Shown here: positions 7,813 to 16,979 of the stretch, in pieces
How positions within the stretch are numbered: the first letter of the stretch is position 1
Layout of the letters: every line of letters begins with the position of its first letter
Source of the DNA: Mesorhizobium sp. WSM3859
GTDB lineage: Bacteria > Pseudomonadota > Alphaproteobacteria > Rhizobiales > Rhizobiaceae
Direction: 5' to 3'
Length of the DNA: 64,000 nucleotides
Assembly: GCF_002295065.1 (NCBI RefSeq)
Contig: NZ_NSGG01000007.1
Location: forward strand, 124,001 to 188,000
Position numbers and translations under genes: made by a program
The notes under the pieces: model-generated
Seen by the model: only the letters and a program-made list of their open reading frames with translations
What the model was told of the DNA's origin: nothing
The model's database searches: none

Positions 7813-8023
7813 CGAGCAACCCCAGCCATTCGTCTACCGTTGCCGGCTCCGATTGGTTCCGGCTGTCCAGCCACCTGTCAAGCGCGCGCACGTCATACCG
7901 CACCAGGCTGCCGATCCTTGTCGGCGCAACCCGGACATGCGTCTTCAACCATTCCACCGACTTGCCGCCGCAATATTCGGCGGCTTCGGCCGGTGAGAGC
8001 ATTCGTTTGGATGGCATTGGCAC
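7802..8023 (-). CDS. excisionase-like small HTH protein
   Basis: The 73-residue product begins MPMPSKRMLSPAEAAEYCGG and continues with VEWLKTHVRV and RIGSLVRYDVRALDRWLD, the layout of an AlpA/MerR-type winged helix as in phage excisionases. It sits immediately before int and overlaps it, the usual xis-int arrangement, so a directionality role is likely but inferred. Confidence 0.7.
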   Translation of the reverse strand: MPMPSKRMLSPAEAAEYCGGKSVEWLKTHVRVAPTRIGSLVRYDVRALDRWLDSRNQSEPATVDEWLGLLDES

Positions 8024-8039
8024 TGCGCGTTGTCTCCGT

Positions 8040-8729
8040 TCAACCAGCTCGCGCAGTGATGCCGAGATAGCGCTGGAGGCGCTCGATGAATGCGAGCTCC
8101 GCCTTCATAGCCCCCCAGGGCACAATCGCGCCGACCAGCTTTGGCGGAGGTAGCGCCACGCGCGGCAGGCAGGCGCTGCGCGAGCTGGCGCCGAACAGTG
8201 CCGAGGCCTCCGCCACCAGCATACGATCGTCCATTTCTCGGATCTGGCGAGCGTATTGAGACACGGCGTTGATGTCGGGCAGCCCGGCCGCTTGGTAGAT
8301 CGCCACGTCGATGCTGCACTTGACCGAGGCCAGAGCCCTGTGCGCCAGACGTTCGACAAAGTCTGCGGCTCCCAGTCCGGCCTCAGTGGCCAGCCGGGAA
8401 ATATGATGCTGGATGAGGTCCACTGTCGGCCTGGTGATATCGCCCAGCGCGTATTCATGCCCGTCATGTAGGAGGAAGTAGCCCGCGGCGACGCCGTCGC
8501 CGGTCTCCCGGTAGAGTGCATCGGCACCCATAACGGAATGTTGGGCCACCGAATAGGCAGGGCAACGGTAGAGCCCGTTGAATCGCGCCAGCTTGGACAG
8601 CGTGTTGGCCATGTCGGCGAAGCTGATGTCGGATGGCTTGGGATCGACCAGGTCGAAGGCGGATCCGTCCGGCTTGAAGGTGGGGATCACCGTTGCCTTG
8701 CGGTCGCGGCTTACTTGCTCAGGCATCAT
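8040..8729 (-). CDS. HD-domain phosphohydrolase (YfbR-like)
   Basis: The 229-residue protein has an HD metal-binding set: HSV in YSVAQHSVMGA, then LLHDGHEYALGDITRP, giving His, His-Asp and a later Asp. This resembles YfbR-type 5'-deoxynucleotidases, which in phages may adjust nucleotide pools. The ATG at 8727-8729 overlaps the stop of the preceding gene (ATGA). It is the second gene of the leftward integrase operon. Substrate specificity is inferred from family only. Confidence 0.72.
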   Translation of the reverse strand: MMPEQVSRDRKATVIPTFKPDGSAFDLVDPKPSDISFADMANTLSKLARFNGLYRCPAYSVAQHSVMGADALYRETGDGVAAGYFLLHDGHEYALGDITRPTVDLIQHHISRLATEAGLGAADFVERLAHRALASVKCSIDVAIYQAAGLPDINAVSQYARQIREMDDRMLVAEASALFGASSRSACLPRVALPPPKLVGAIVPWGAMKAELAFIERLQRYLGITARAG

Positions 8730-9241
8730 TGCGTCACCTGCGGCATGGCGGCCTCCACCGCTCGCAGAACGCTGGTGCGGATAGCAGGGAAGATCGGCAG
8801 GGAATCCAGGTAGCTCGACAGCACCGCCATGCAGCGTTCGCGCTGACCGTGCCAAGGGTCGAGCAGGAGTGCGCCCCTGGCTGCGCAGTATTCGCCCCAG
8901 GCCTGGACCAGTCCTCGCGTTGGTTCTGCGTCGGCCGGGAGCGGCAGGCGGTTCGGTGCCGCATGCCTGGCCTTTTCGATCATGTCCTCGAGCAGATCCG
9001 GGCGGAGGGTCAGCTGCTTGGTGCTCGTCAGCACCGCCAGCCTTGCCGCATTGTCGCGGAATTCGATGATTTCCGAGCTGGTGAAACCGGCGCGGATGAG
9101 GTCTTCGGGCTTGACGCCGCCGCTTATAGCGAAGAGGTCACGCATGGCCTCGGACATTTCGAGGCAGCGCGGATGTGTTTCGACGCAAGCTTCCGGGAAG
9201 GCCGGGCTTTTGTCCGACGGGTGTCTGCGGATTTGCTGCAA
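8726..9241 (-). CDS. hypothetical phage early protein
   Basis: This 171-residue soluble protein begins MQQIRRHPSDKSPAFPEACV and has helical, leucine-rich segments but no domain I recognise. It is the first confident gene of the leftward operon 9241-6730 and is translationally coupled to the HD hydrolase through an ATGA overlap. The promoter with the phage operator lies about 530 bases upstream. Confidence 0.6.
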   Translation of the reverse strand: MQQIRRHPSDKSPAFPEACVETHPRCLEMSEAMRDLFAISGGVKPEDLIRAGFTSSEIIEFRDNAARLAVLTSTKQLTLRPDLLEDMIEKARHAAPNRLPLPADAEPTRGLVQAWGEYCAARGALLLDPWHGQRERCMAVLSSYLDSLPIFPAIRTSVLRAVEAAMPQVTQ

Positions 9242-9397
9242 AGTCGGTCTCCTTTTCGGGGTGCGTTAGAGGGCGCCGAGCGTGACGGCGGTGCAGAACA
9301 GAAAGGCGGCGAGGAAGGCTGCGTGCGGGAGCCAGTTCGCGAGCGCTCCGGCCCTGTGATAGCTTCCCGAACGTGAGGCAGCGGGCAGGGGGACTTG

Positions 9398-9745
9398 GTG
9401 AGGAAACTGGTATGTGCCGCTGCGATTTTCTGGCTCGCCGTCGCGGGACAGGCATTCGCCTACAGTGACAAACAGATGGCCGTGATGTCTCATCTCGGGC
9501 AGGCGATCGCGGGGACTAAGATCTGTTCGAAGTTGGAGATCAGCGAAGCTGAAGTGGCCGTGATGATCACCGCCTACAAGGTCGACCTCGGCGATCCGAC
9601 CGTCGCGGCGGTCATTCGCAGCAAGGTCGATGAGACCATCAGCGCGTGGGCCGGCAAGGGTGAGGACCTGGCATGCACAGGGGCGCTGATCCTCTATGGC
9701 CCGAGCGGTTCCAACGTTCCAGGGTTGCTGCGCATCAAGGACTGA
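9398..9745 (+). CDS. small secreted protein in the prophage left arm
   Basis: A signal peptide (RKLVCAAAIFWLAVAGQAFA) precedes about 95 mature residues, giving 115 in all. Two cysteines (KICSK, DLACTG) could form a disulfide in the periplasm. A CAGGGGGA element places translation at the GTG at 9398 rather than the TTG three bases earlier. It is divergent from the leftward operon and lies inside the span that the leftward promoter must transcribe, so it would be covered by antisense transcription on induction. Its position suggests a lysogeny-expressed accessory gene; function unknown. Confidence 0.65.
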   Translation: MRKLVCAAAIFWLAVAGQAFAYSDKQMAVMSHLGQAIAGTKICSKLEISEAEVAVMITAYKVDLGDPTVAAVIRSKVDETISAWAGKGEDLACTGALILYGPSGSNVPGLLRIKD

Positions 9746-9771
9746 TTTCATCTACCTACTCCGATGCGCAT

Positions 9772-9801
9772 ATGGTAGGTAATACCTACCTACTTTGTCA
9801 A
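9772..9801 (-). promoter_or_regulatory. leftward phage promoter with operator (pL-like)
   Basis: On the minus strand TTGACA (9796-9801) is followed 18 bases later by TACCAT (9772-9777). Between them sits the operator GTAGGTA-N5-TACCTAC (9775-9793 on the plus strand). The promoter upstream of the cro-like gene at 29400 has the same -35, the same operator with the same 5-base spacer and the same -10 at the same spacing. Extra half-sites TACCTAC (9753-9759) and GTAGGTT (9807-9813) flank it. I infer a repressor-controlled pL. Confidence 0.8.
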
Positions 9802-9917
9802 GCGGAGTAGGTTACTGTTCCTGCTGCGTTCCTGTGGAATGACGGAGCTGCCAAGAGAGGTTTGTGCTTGTTTTGTTCTCAACCCTGAGTCACACTGTCG
9901 CGGCAAAGGAGGCAGTG

Positions 9918-10169
9918 TTGCTGACGTATTTTGTTGTCCAGAGTTTCAACCTCACGCCGAGGGGCGCCGTCACCGCCGGAAGGGCGGTGGAGGTGCAAGA
10001 TGCCGAGCATGCCTTGCGACTGGCGGAGAAGCTCGCCGGGTGCTCTGCCGGTGTTGTGGCTTTCAGCCGGACCGGCGATCCTTCAAGCGGCGAGTTCGAT
10101 GACGCCGTTGTTCTTTATGCCAACGGGATTGTTCCGCTGCTTGAGACGGAAGTGTCGATAGCATCCTAA
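9918..10169 (+). CDS. conserved-looking small hypothetical protein
   Basis: The frame reads LLTYFVVQSFNLTPRGAVTA, then EHALRLAEKLAGCSAGVVAF and SRTGDPSSGEFDDAVVL, ending at 10169. This two-layer alternation of strands and one helix resembles small rhizobial proteins of unknown role. The strong AAAGGAGG at 9905-9912 points to the TTG at 9918 as start. It lies just right of the pL-like promoter, at the left border of the cargo block. Confidence 0.6.
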   Translation: MLTYFVVQSFNLTPRGAVTAGRAVEVQDAEHALRLAEKLAGCSAGVVAFSRTGDPSSGEFDDAVVLYANGIVPLLETEVSIAS

Positions 10170-10249
10170 GGGTTCGAATGGCACCAATTGTGGAGCAGAG
10201 AAGAAAGCATTCTGCGAGCCTTTGAGGAACATGCAGGTCAGAGTCACAC

Positions 10250-10948
10250 ATGATCGCTCGGCTTTTGCCTCTCTTGCCAACCTTCTCAAAGCCAGTTCTT
10301 CGCTTGCCAAGGGCCGGGGGTCCCGCCCTGGTGATGGGATCGGCGCCGAATTTTCGCCTCCCGGAAGGACATGATGCCCATTGGGCACTTGTGACCGTCA
10401 ATGCTTCGCAGCTTCTGGCAGAAACCTTCAGCCTCTTCGTTCCTGACATCGCCGTCATTCGCCGCGGCATTTTAGTCGGGGTGGGCCAGCAGGATTTTTA
10501 CAAGCGTGATTTGTTGAAAGGACGGCAGGCAAAGCATCTGATTATCCCGGTTTGGCCGGATGCTGAGGACAAGTTGAAAGCTGGCTGTCGCACATTCAAT
10601 TATCATTATGACACCTTGCAGGCGCTTACCAAATGGCAGCTTGCCAACATCGTCTGGCGGCTTAGCGGCAAATATCATGTGTTCCCCCGCTGGCACGGGA
10701 AAATCTCTACTGGAGCCTTCGCGATCATGCTGGCGCGTTACGCCGGTTTCGCTCCTGTTGTTGTCAGCGGGTTTTCCTTCTCCCAAGCTGGGCATGGATA
10801 CGATGCCCGAAATGCCTTTCGATATCATGCCAACGAAGATGCGGATTTGCTTCGACTGGTAATCAAAAGAGGCGAGCCAATCTACGCAGAGGATAGAGAC
10901 TTCGCTGCAGAAAGTGGATTGCCCTTGTGGCAGGGGCAAATGCCATGA
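10250..10948 (+). CDS. putative glycosyltransferase (GT29/sialyltransferase-like fold)
   Basis: The 232-residue protein has the sequence pattern of small nucleotide-sugar transferases of this type. The motif LVMGSAPNFRLPEG comes near the N-terminus, followed by WALVTVNASQ, then STGAFAIMLARYAGFAPVVV SGFSF in the C-terminal half. These resemble the sialyl-motif layout of GT29-like enzymes, but the match is by eye and the donor is unknown. It has no signal or membrane segment. A terminator follows at about 11103. It may act on a surface glycan, which would fit the acyltransferases at 17-20 kb. Confidence 0.45.
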   Translation: MIARLLPLLPTFSKPVLRLPRAGGPALVMGSAPNFRLPEGHDAHWALVTVNASQLLAETFSLFVPDIAVIRRGILVGVGQQDFYKRDLLKGRQAKHLIIPVWPDAEDKLKAGCRTFNYHYDTLQALTKWQLANIVWRLSGKYHVFPRWHGKISTGAFAIMLARYAGFAPVVVSGFSFSQAGHGYDARNAFRYHANEDADLLRLVIKRGEPIYAEDRDFAAESGLPLWQGQMP

Positions 10949-11102
10949 AAAGATACCTCGCTCGAACAAATTTCGAAGCGCGGTGTTGGCAACGTGAGCG
11001 GCTCGCTGCAGTAATCGATGCGGTTTATGTACGCGTCCAGTCGCGACACCATATTCAACGCTGCTGGCTGTCGATTACATCTTCTCCAACTCTAACCTGC
11101 CT

Positions 11103-11137
11103 AGCCCCCGCGGCGCTTGGGGGTTGCCGTTTTTTGA
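11103..11137 (+). terminator. rho-independent terminator
   Basis: AGCCCCC and GGGGGTT flank a 9-base loop, followed closely by TTTTTT near 11131-11136. It is oriented to end rightward transcription from the putative glycosyltransferase gene. Confidence 0.65.
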
Positions 11138-11166
11138 TGGTTTCATTGTTAGTAGACTGGGCTTCC

Positions 11167-11210
11167 GGCCCCAAACACGACATGGCAGCTTTGCGCCTCA
11201 TCTCGGTCGG
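11167..11210. repeat. imperfect direct repeat, copy A (flanks the cyclase gene)
   Basis: This stretch matches 14960-15003 in roughly four of five positions (shared core ACGACATG-CAGCT-TGCGCCTCA), and similarity resumes about 40 bases later at AAAGC-GACCTCC. The two copies bracket the cyclase gene 11342-14635 in the same orientation. Confidence 0.5.
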
Positions 11211-11341
11211 TACGCACGTTCAAGCTGAACCCCAAAAGCCGACCTCCCTGGCCTCGAGCCGGATGAGCAGCCGTATCTCGCGCTTCTCTAAAGTCAACAG
11301 TCGCACCTTTGTCATCATTTCGCGGACGTGGTGTGCTGGGT

Positions 11342-14300
11342 TCAGTTTGAAGAAGATCGATGACGAAGCGCGTTTTGGGTTTCCGTCATCCATCCGTCTG
11401 CTTGAATTTCTTTGAAAAGCTCAAGTGCGCCGTGTAGCAATTTCTTCGCGTTACCTCTGTTCGTGGTGAGTTCAAATCTGCCAAAGGCAAGCAGGCTTTG
11501 GGCGAGCTCAGGACGAGACTGGATTGTTTGGAGAAGATCGACACTTCTGCGGAACTGCGCGTCCGCCGATTGGCGGTCGCCACTGGCCTCGTAGGCTTGG
11601 CCGAGCGCGCGACGGGCAGCGCCAATCTCAAGCCTTGCCGTTACGCGCTCCGCGAGTTCCAATGCGCGTTCCGCTGCTTGCAGCCCGGCTGCAGCGTCCC
11701 CTTCTGCCAAATGCAATTGGCTCAAAGCGATGTGCGGATAGATCTTGCAGAAATCGTCATCCAGCCGCCGTGCCACTGTTTTCATCACCGGATCCAGGAA
11801 AGCCCTTGCGTCGGAAATCCGGTTCAGCTTCAAGCAGGCGATGGCTGCCCAGCCTGACGCCCACAACACAACGCTCCATCTCCCGTTTTCCCACGCGGTC
11901 GAAAGGTTCTGCTCGACGACCTGCACCGTGCGCTGCCACAATCCTTTGTAAAACCAAGATTCTGCTTCCATCACCACCCACGAGCGCACCTCGACGTCTT
12001 GGGTTGACGCTGCTATCTCTCGAACCATCTGCGCAAATTGGAGGGAGCGCTTCAACCTTCCGGCGCGGGCGTTGTAGCAGCGGCCGGGACCTGCGGCGAA
12101 GGACCCAAGTTCTTCCAGATCCCCGACTTCCTTCAACAGATACGCAGCCCGTTCGATCTTCTCGAGTGATTCCTCAAGCCGTCCGGTATTGCCGAGCAAG
12201 ATGGCGTAGCGCATCGCGACTTCGGCCTGGGACGCCGTATCCGTGAAACTGGCATGTAGTTCTGCGCTGACCAACAAGGACTCTTCCAACCAATCCATGC
12301 CTTTGAAGGACTGCAGCCCCGCCAAGGCCGCGATGTCTCCCTCAGCACACGCGATTGCCCGGTCGACTTGGTGAAGCGCTTCGCCACGCTCCTCTTTGGT
12401 CGCGTATGGCCTGCCACACCTGACCCGCGCCAGGACCGTCTCTACGTATGTTTTTTGGTGTGCCGCGGTGTCCGGAAGCTGTTCGAGGGCGTGGATGGCG
12501 CGCCGGTAATGCTCGGCCGCCTCCCAACGAGCCCCTCGACTCTGGGCTTTCGCCGCAGCCAAGAGCCGGCAATTCAGGACCTCTTCCCAGGCATTTGCTC
12601 TCTCATAGTGGTGCGCAAGCAGTGCCGGATCGTCTGTCCGCGCCTGCGTAAGCGCACCGGCAATACGCTTGTGCAGTTCTTTCCGCGTGTCACGTAGCAA
12701 GCTGCCATAGGCCGCATCCTGAAGCAGAGCGTGCCTGAAGACATAGGTCGCTCCCGAAGCGGCTTGCCGGAAGACCAGCAGCCCAGCGTCGACCAAGGCA
12801 TCCAAAGCAGTTTGTAGCGCAGCTCCATCGGGATCGCATACGCGCTCGAGAAGCTCGATCGTGAACTCCCGGCCTATTGCTGCCGCGGTCTGATAGACCC
12901 ACTTTCCACTGGCGAGCCGATCGAGCCGCGCCATCAGCATGTCTTGAAGTGATGCAGGCACGCCCCGCTCGAGAGCCCCGGCGGAGCTCGGTTGACTCTG
13001 TGCCTCAATCAGGGTCCTGGCCATCTCTTCGAGAAAGAGCGGTATCCCATCGCTCCGCTTCACAATCTCTTCAACGATGCTTTCTGGCAGCAAGTCAGAG
13101 TCCGCCAGCGAACCGATCATTTTCTTGCACTCGCGCTTGGCTATGCGATTCAACACAAGCGTCGTGACATGAGGCTGATCGGACCATGCGACGCTGATCC
13201 CGGGACGCGAGGTGATGATTAGCAAGACCGGCAGAGCCTCTACCCCGTCGACGAGCCGGTTGAGAAACTCGCGTGTCGACGGGTCACACCAGTGCAGATC
13301 CTCGAAGATGATAATCAATGGACCTCTGGCGCAGATATCTTCTATAAGGCCCGCAAGCACATCAAAAGTGCGTTCCTTCTGTTGAACCGCATCTAGGCTT
13401 GGCGAGCCGCCTTCTCCTCGGTTCATTGGAAGCGAGAGAAAAGCTGCGAGAACCAACAAAGCGTCGTCTCCCTCGGCAGATTTAGGGAGTATCGCCGCCA
13501 ACCTTCGCAACTTTTCGCCCGGCTTGAGCTCCGGGTGAATGTCGGCTGCTTGCTCTAGCTGCATGACCAGAGGGTAAAACGCTCGGTCCGCGTGTGAGGG
13601 CGAGCATTGATAGGTCAGGCGCGCATGAGGCCGATCCAGTAGCTTGGCTCGCACAGCTTCACAGAGGCGTGACTTGCCGATACCTGGCTCGCCCGAAACG
13701 AGAACGACTTGGCCTTCGCCCGCCTCTGCTTGCCGGAATCGCTTTGTCAGCAGTTCCACTTCATCGTCGCGCCCGATCAGCGGCGTGTGGAGCCGGCCGT
13801 GCAGAGCTTCAAAGCGTGTCTCTCTGGCCGCCTTACCCAAGATACGCGAAGCGCGCACGGGCTCCGGAAATCCCTTCAAGAGATGTTCGCCAAGATCGGC
13901 AGTCTCATAGAGATTGCCGAGAAGCTGCCGCGTGCTGGCCGAGACCACGACAGTTCCGGACTCCGCGATGCCCTGCAGCCGCGCAGCCAGATTCGGAGTT
14001 TTGCCGACCACAGCGCGCTCTCGCGCCGTTCCAGTGCCGGTCGTTTCACCGACCATTACAAGACCTGTCGCGATACCGACGCGAGCCGCGATAGCTCGTC
14101 CGATCGCGGTGTCCAACGTTGAGACCGCGAATGTCAGTTCAAGGCCCGCCTCGACGGCGCGCTCAGCATCGTCCTCGTGGGCGCGCGGCCAGCCGAAATA
14201 GGCCAGCACCCCATCGCCCATGAACTTGGCGATATGCCCATCCCATCGCGCCACGATCTTTGTGCAACTTAGGTGATAAGCACGTATTGCGTTGGCCACA

Positions 14301-14635
14301 TCCTCGGGATCGAACTCGACCGAGAGGCGCGTCGAATCCACCAGGTCACAGAACATCACCGTAAGCTGCCGACGTTCGGGCGACAAATCTTGCGAGGGCT
14401 CAGCCGACGTGACCGGTTCCGTGGCTCCTTCGTTGCTCCGTCCGCTGTCAGGGACTGAAAGGCCGGCTATCGCCCTCAGAAGTCTGCGCCGATCACCTAC
14501 CGCGGCAACCCCCATTTCTTTAAGATCATCGCCCGTCAGGCTAGGCAGCACATCGCCATCGATCTTGTTTTTGGCAAACGCTTCCACGTACTCGCCAAGA
14601 CCTTGTTTCTCCAGCCATTTGGCGACGTCGCGCAT
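11342..14635 (-). CDS. SAM-domain adenylate/guanylate cyclase with AAA ATPase and TPR-like region
   Basis: This is a 1097-residue multidomain signalling protein. Residues 3-60 form a SAM domain. A class III cyclase domain follows, with metal-binding Asp97 (FCDLVDST) and Asp141 (KFMGDGVLAYFG). An AAA/STAND-type ATPase starts near 287 with Walker A GEPGIGKS (315-322) and a Walker-B-like IIFEDLHW. The C-terminal third is helical TPR-like repeat. Such proteins make cAMP or cGMP in response to an unknown input. It stands alone, convergent with the upstream region, and is bracketed by imperfect direct repeats. No membrane segment is seen. Confidence 0.88.
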   Translation of the reverse strand: MRDVAKWLEKQGLGEYVEAFAKNKIDGDVLPSLTGDDLKEMGVAAVGDRRRLLRAIAGLSVPDSGRSNEGATEPVTSAEPSQDLSPERRQLTVMFCDLVDSTRLSVEFDPEDVANAIRAYHLSCTKIVARWDGHIAKFMGDGVLAYFGWPRAHEDDAERAVEAGLELTFAVSTLDTAIGRAIAARVGIATGLVMVGETTGTGTARERAVVGKTPNLAARLQGIAESGTVVVSASTRQLLGNLYETADLGEHLLKGFPEPVRASRILGKAARETRFEALHGRLHTPLIGRDDEVELLTKRFRQAEAGEGQVVLVSGEPGIGKSRLCEAVRAKLLDRPHARLTYQCSPSHADRAFYPLVMQLEQAADIHPELKPGEKLRRLAAILPKSAEGDDALLVLAAFLSLPMNRGEGGSPSLDAVQQKERTFDVLAGLIEDICARGPLIIIFEDLHWCDPSTREFLNRLVDGVEALPVLLIITSRPGISVAWSDQPHVTTLVLNRIAKRECKKMIGSLADSDLLPESIVEEIVKRSDGIPLFLEEMARTLIEAQSQPSSAGALERGVPASLQDMLMARLDRLASGKWVYQTAAAIGREFTIELLERVCDPDGAALQTALDALVDAGLLVFRQAASGATYVFRHALLQDAAYGSLLRDTRKELHKRIAGALTQARTDDPALLAHHYERANAWEEVLNCRLLAAAKAQSRGARWEAAEHYRRAIHALEQLPDTAAHQKTYVETVLARVRCGRPYATKEERGEALHQVDRAIACAEGDIAALAGLQSFKGMDWLEESLLVSAELHASFTDTASQAEVAMRYAILLGNTGRLEESLEKIERAAYLLKEVGDLEELGSFAAGPGRCYNARAGRLKRSLQFAQMVREIAASTQDVEVRSWVVMEAESWFYKGLWQRTVQVVEQNLSTAWENGRWSVVLWASGWAAIACLKLNRISDARAFLDPVMKTVARRLDDDFCKIYPHIALSQLHLAEGDAAAGLQAAERALELAERVTARLEIGAARRALGQAYEASGDRQSADAQFRRSVDLLQTIQSRPELAQSLLAFGRFELTTNRGNAKKLLHGALELFKEIQADGWMTETQNALRHRSSSN

Positions 14636-15227
14636 AGCGCGTTCCCCAATTGCTTGGCTAAGACGGACGAATTGCGGACCGTCTCACTGAGCGGCATGCC
14701 CGTTGACATGGTGTGGGCCATGCAACTTGATGTCCATCGACTCCTAGTTCCGACGTTACTCTAGCTCCGAAGTCGCTGCGACCGATCGCTCGGAAGCCAT
14801 CGTACCAAGACTCATGATTAGATACCATTCGAAGCTCGAGCCTGGTGTCCAACAAAGGGGACCGAACGTCCGGAATGGATCAAACTCGAGCAGCCCGCGC
14901 AATCCAGGCGAATCTCGGCCTACGCGCCTTTAGCATGCCAAACCGGACCGACGGCTAGCGGCCCCCAAAGACGACATGACAGCTATGCGCCTCAATGTCG
15001 GCCTGCAGAGATCGACTTCATAACTTCCTGAAAGCAGACCTCCGGCTATCATGCTGGCGGTCGTGGTTGCGCCAGGAGCGGCACTGGTTCAAATGGACGC
15101 ACGTCATCGCTGCCGCATTCCAATAGCTCAGCTTCGGCGGCAGTGCTTCATGACTTCACCGAAGTAGACCCAAATCTGGATTTCCCTTACGCTCTGGAAT
15201 CCTCGGCAGAGCAGAGGGGTTGCGAAA
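14636..15227. other. intergenic region between two divergent cyclase genes
   Basis: No credible gene is seen in about 590 bases. It holds copy B of the imperfect repeat (14960-15003) and must contain the promoters of both cyclase genes, since they point away from each other, but no clear -35/-10 pair stands out. Confidence 0.5.
14960..15003. repeat. imperfect direct repeat, copy B
   Basis: Partner of 11167-11210, in the same orientation. The pair may mark an old duplication or insertion boundary around the SAM-cyclase gene. Confidence 0.5.
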
Positions 15228-16979
15228 ATGGCTCCCGAACGGGCGGAGCGGAGGCTATCGGCAATTCTGGCGGCCGACGTGGCGAACTACAGCCGGCTGA
15301 TGGGCGCTGACGAGGAAGGCACGCTCGCGCGACTGAAGGGGCACCGGAGCGAGCTCATCGATCCAAAGATCGCCGAGCATCGCGGGCGCATCGTCAAGAC
15401 GACGGGCGACGGCATGCTCGTCGAATTTGCCAGCGTCGTCGATGCCGGCCGTTGCGCACTCGATATCCAGCGGGGCATGAGCGAACGGAATGCGAAAGTC
15501 GGAGGCGACGAACGCATCGAATTCCGAATTGGTATCAATGTCGGCGACATCATCATCGACGGGGGCGACATATTCGGTGACGGCGTGAATATCGCCGCGC
15601 GGCTAGAGGCGGCCGCCGACCCAGGCGGTATTTGCGTTTCCGGCCGCGCATACGAGGATCTAGAAGGCAAGCTCGACGCCAGCTTTGAAGACCAGGGCGA
15701 ACAGCAGCTGAAGAACATCGCCAAACCCGTGCGCCTGTATCGGACGCAGCTTACGAGTGATGAGGTCAGAGGCACGCCTGCGCTTCTGCTTCCGGCCAAG
15801 CCGTCGATCGCCGTGCTCCCGTTTCAGAACATCAGCGGTGATCAGGAGCAGGAATACTTCGCCGATGGGATGGTCGAGGACATCACCAGCGGCCTGTCGC
15901 GGTTCAAATGGCTCTTTGTGATCGCACGCAACTCGACATTGACCTACAAGGGCCGCGTCGTTGATGTCAGGCAGGTGGGGCGCGAGCTCGGTGTGCGATA
16001 TGCGCTCGAAGGCAGCGTGCGCAAGGCGGCTGGCCGGGTGCGCATCACCGCCCAATTGGTCGAGGCAGAGAACCGCGCCCACATCTGGGCAGACCGCTAC
16101 GATCGCGCGATTGACGACATTTTTGCGCTGCAGGACGAGATCACCATCAGCACGGTTGCGGCGATCGAGCCAAGCCTGCGCCAGGCCGAGATCGAGCGGG
16201 CCAAGCGCAAGCGGCCCGAGAACCTGGACGCCTATGACCTCGTCCTGCGGGCGATGCCGTTCTTCGAGACCGGAATGCCGCAAGGAGCGCTGCAGGCGCT
16301 GCCGCTTCTGGAGAGGGCGCTGGCGCTTGAGCCCGACTACGCCATCGCGCATGGCCAAGCGGCAGTCTGCCACGAATTTTTGTACGTTCGGAGTGGCAGG
16401 CGCGAGGAGAACCGTCTAGCGGCCATCCGTCACGGCCGTGCCGCAATCGCGCTTGGACACGATGATGCCGCGGCACTGACGTATGGCGGAATCGCAATAG
16501 GGATGGTGGAGCACGATCGTGCGCTTGCCCAGGAGGCCTTCCAGGCGGCGCTCGCCATCTCTCCCTCGGCCTCGTGGGCCTATCTTTGGGGATCGCTGAT
16601 TATGGGGTGGGGCGGCGAAGCCGAGCATGCCATCGAATGGGGGGAGCGGGGCATCCGTCTAAGCCCGTTCGACCCGTGGATCAGCGCTGGGTTACACGGC
16701 ATTTTCCTTGGCCAGTTCCTGCGTGAACGTTTCGACGAGGCGTCGACGGCGGCGCGCCGTGCCATCCGCGCGAAGCCAGGCTTCAGTATCTCGCATATGA
16801 TGTCTGCAGCTGCGCTCGCCAAGCTCGGACGGCTTGACGAGGCCAAGGCGGCAGCTCAGCGCGTGCTAGACCTTCAGCCCAATTTCAGCAGCGTCGGACA
16901 ATGCGAAGCCGTCGGCGCCGTGCCCGAGTTAGCTAAGCCTCTTATAGAAGCGCTACGCATCGCTGGCTTGCCGGAGTAA
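15228..16979 (+). CDS. adenylate/guanylate cyclase with TolB-like and TPR regions
   Basis: The 583-residue protein begins with a class III cyclase domain (about 8-175) with metal ligands Asp17 (LAADVANYSRL) and Asp61 (KTTGDGMLVEF). A TolB-like segment follows (PSIAVLPFQNISGDQEQEYF from about 191), then TPR-type repeats to the end. This is a common rhizobial architecture, thought to couple cyclic nucleotide synthesis to protein binding. It is divergent from the 1097-residue cyclase. The start is supported by the N-terminal alignment to the domain; AGAGGGGTTGCGAAA lies upstream. Confidence 0.88.
   Translation: MAPERAERRLSAILAADVANYSRLMGADEEGTLARLKGHRSELIDPKIAEHRGRIVKTTGDGMLVEFASVVDAGRCALDIQRGMSERNAKVGGDERIEFRIGINVGDIIIDGGDIFGDGVNIAARLEAAADPGGICVSGRAYEDLEGKLDASFEDQGEQQLKNIAKPVRLYRTQLTSDEVRGTPALLLPAKPSIAVLPFQNISGDQEQEYFADGMVEDITSGLSRFKWLFVIARNSTLTYKGRVVDVRQVGRELGVRYALEGSVRKAAGRVRITAQLVEAENRAHIWADRYDRAIDDIFALQDEITISTVAAIEPSLRQAEIERAKRKRPENLDAYDLVLRAMPFFETGMPQGALQALPLLERALALEPDYAIAHGQAAVCHEFLYVRSGRREENRLAAIRHGRAAIALGHDDAAALTYGGIAIGMVEHDRALAQEAFQAALAISPSASWAYLWGSLIMGWGGEAEHAIEWGERGIRLSPFDPWISAGLHGIFLGQFLRERFDEASTAARRAIRAKPGFSISHMMSAAALAKLGRLDEAKAAAQRVLDLQPNFSSVGQCEAVGAVPELAKPLIEALRIAGLPE

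Larger units (their letters stand above)
6730..9813. mobile_element. prophage left arm (integration module and pL)
   Basis: Integrase, excisionase-like protein, HD hydrolase and one hypothetical gene form a leftward operon under a promoter whose operator is identical in design to the one at the cro gene 19.6 kb away. I therefore assign this arm to the same phage as 28648-60786, although the intervening genes look like host cargo. Confidence 0.7.

Noticed and set aside
9266..9352. Leftward frame ending in LANWLPHAAFLAAFLFCTAVT, a possible small membrane peptide
   Set aside because: The end looks like a membrane helix, but no ATG, GTG or TTG is placed to start it, so I could not support a gene.
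10927..11415. Rightward open frame after the putative glycosyltransferase
   Set aside because: It crosses a terminator and the repeat copy A and has no protein-like stretch.
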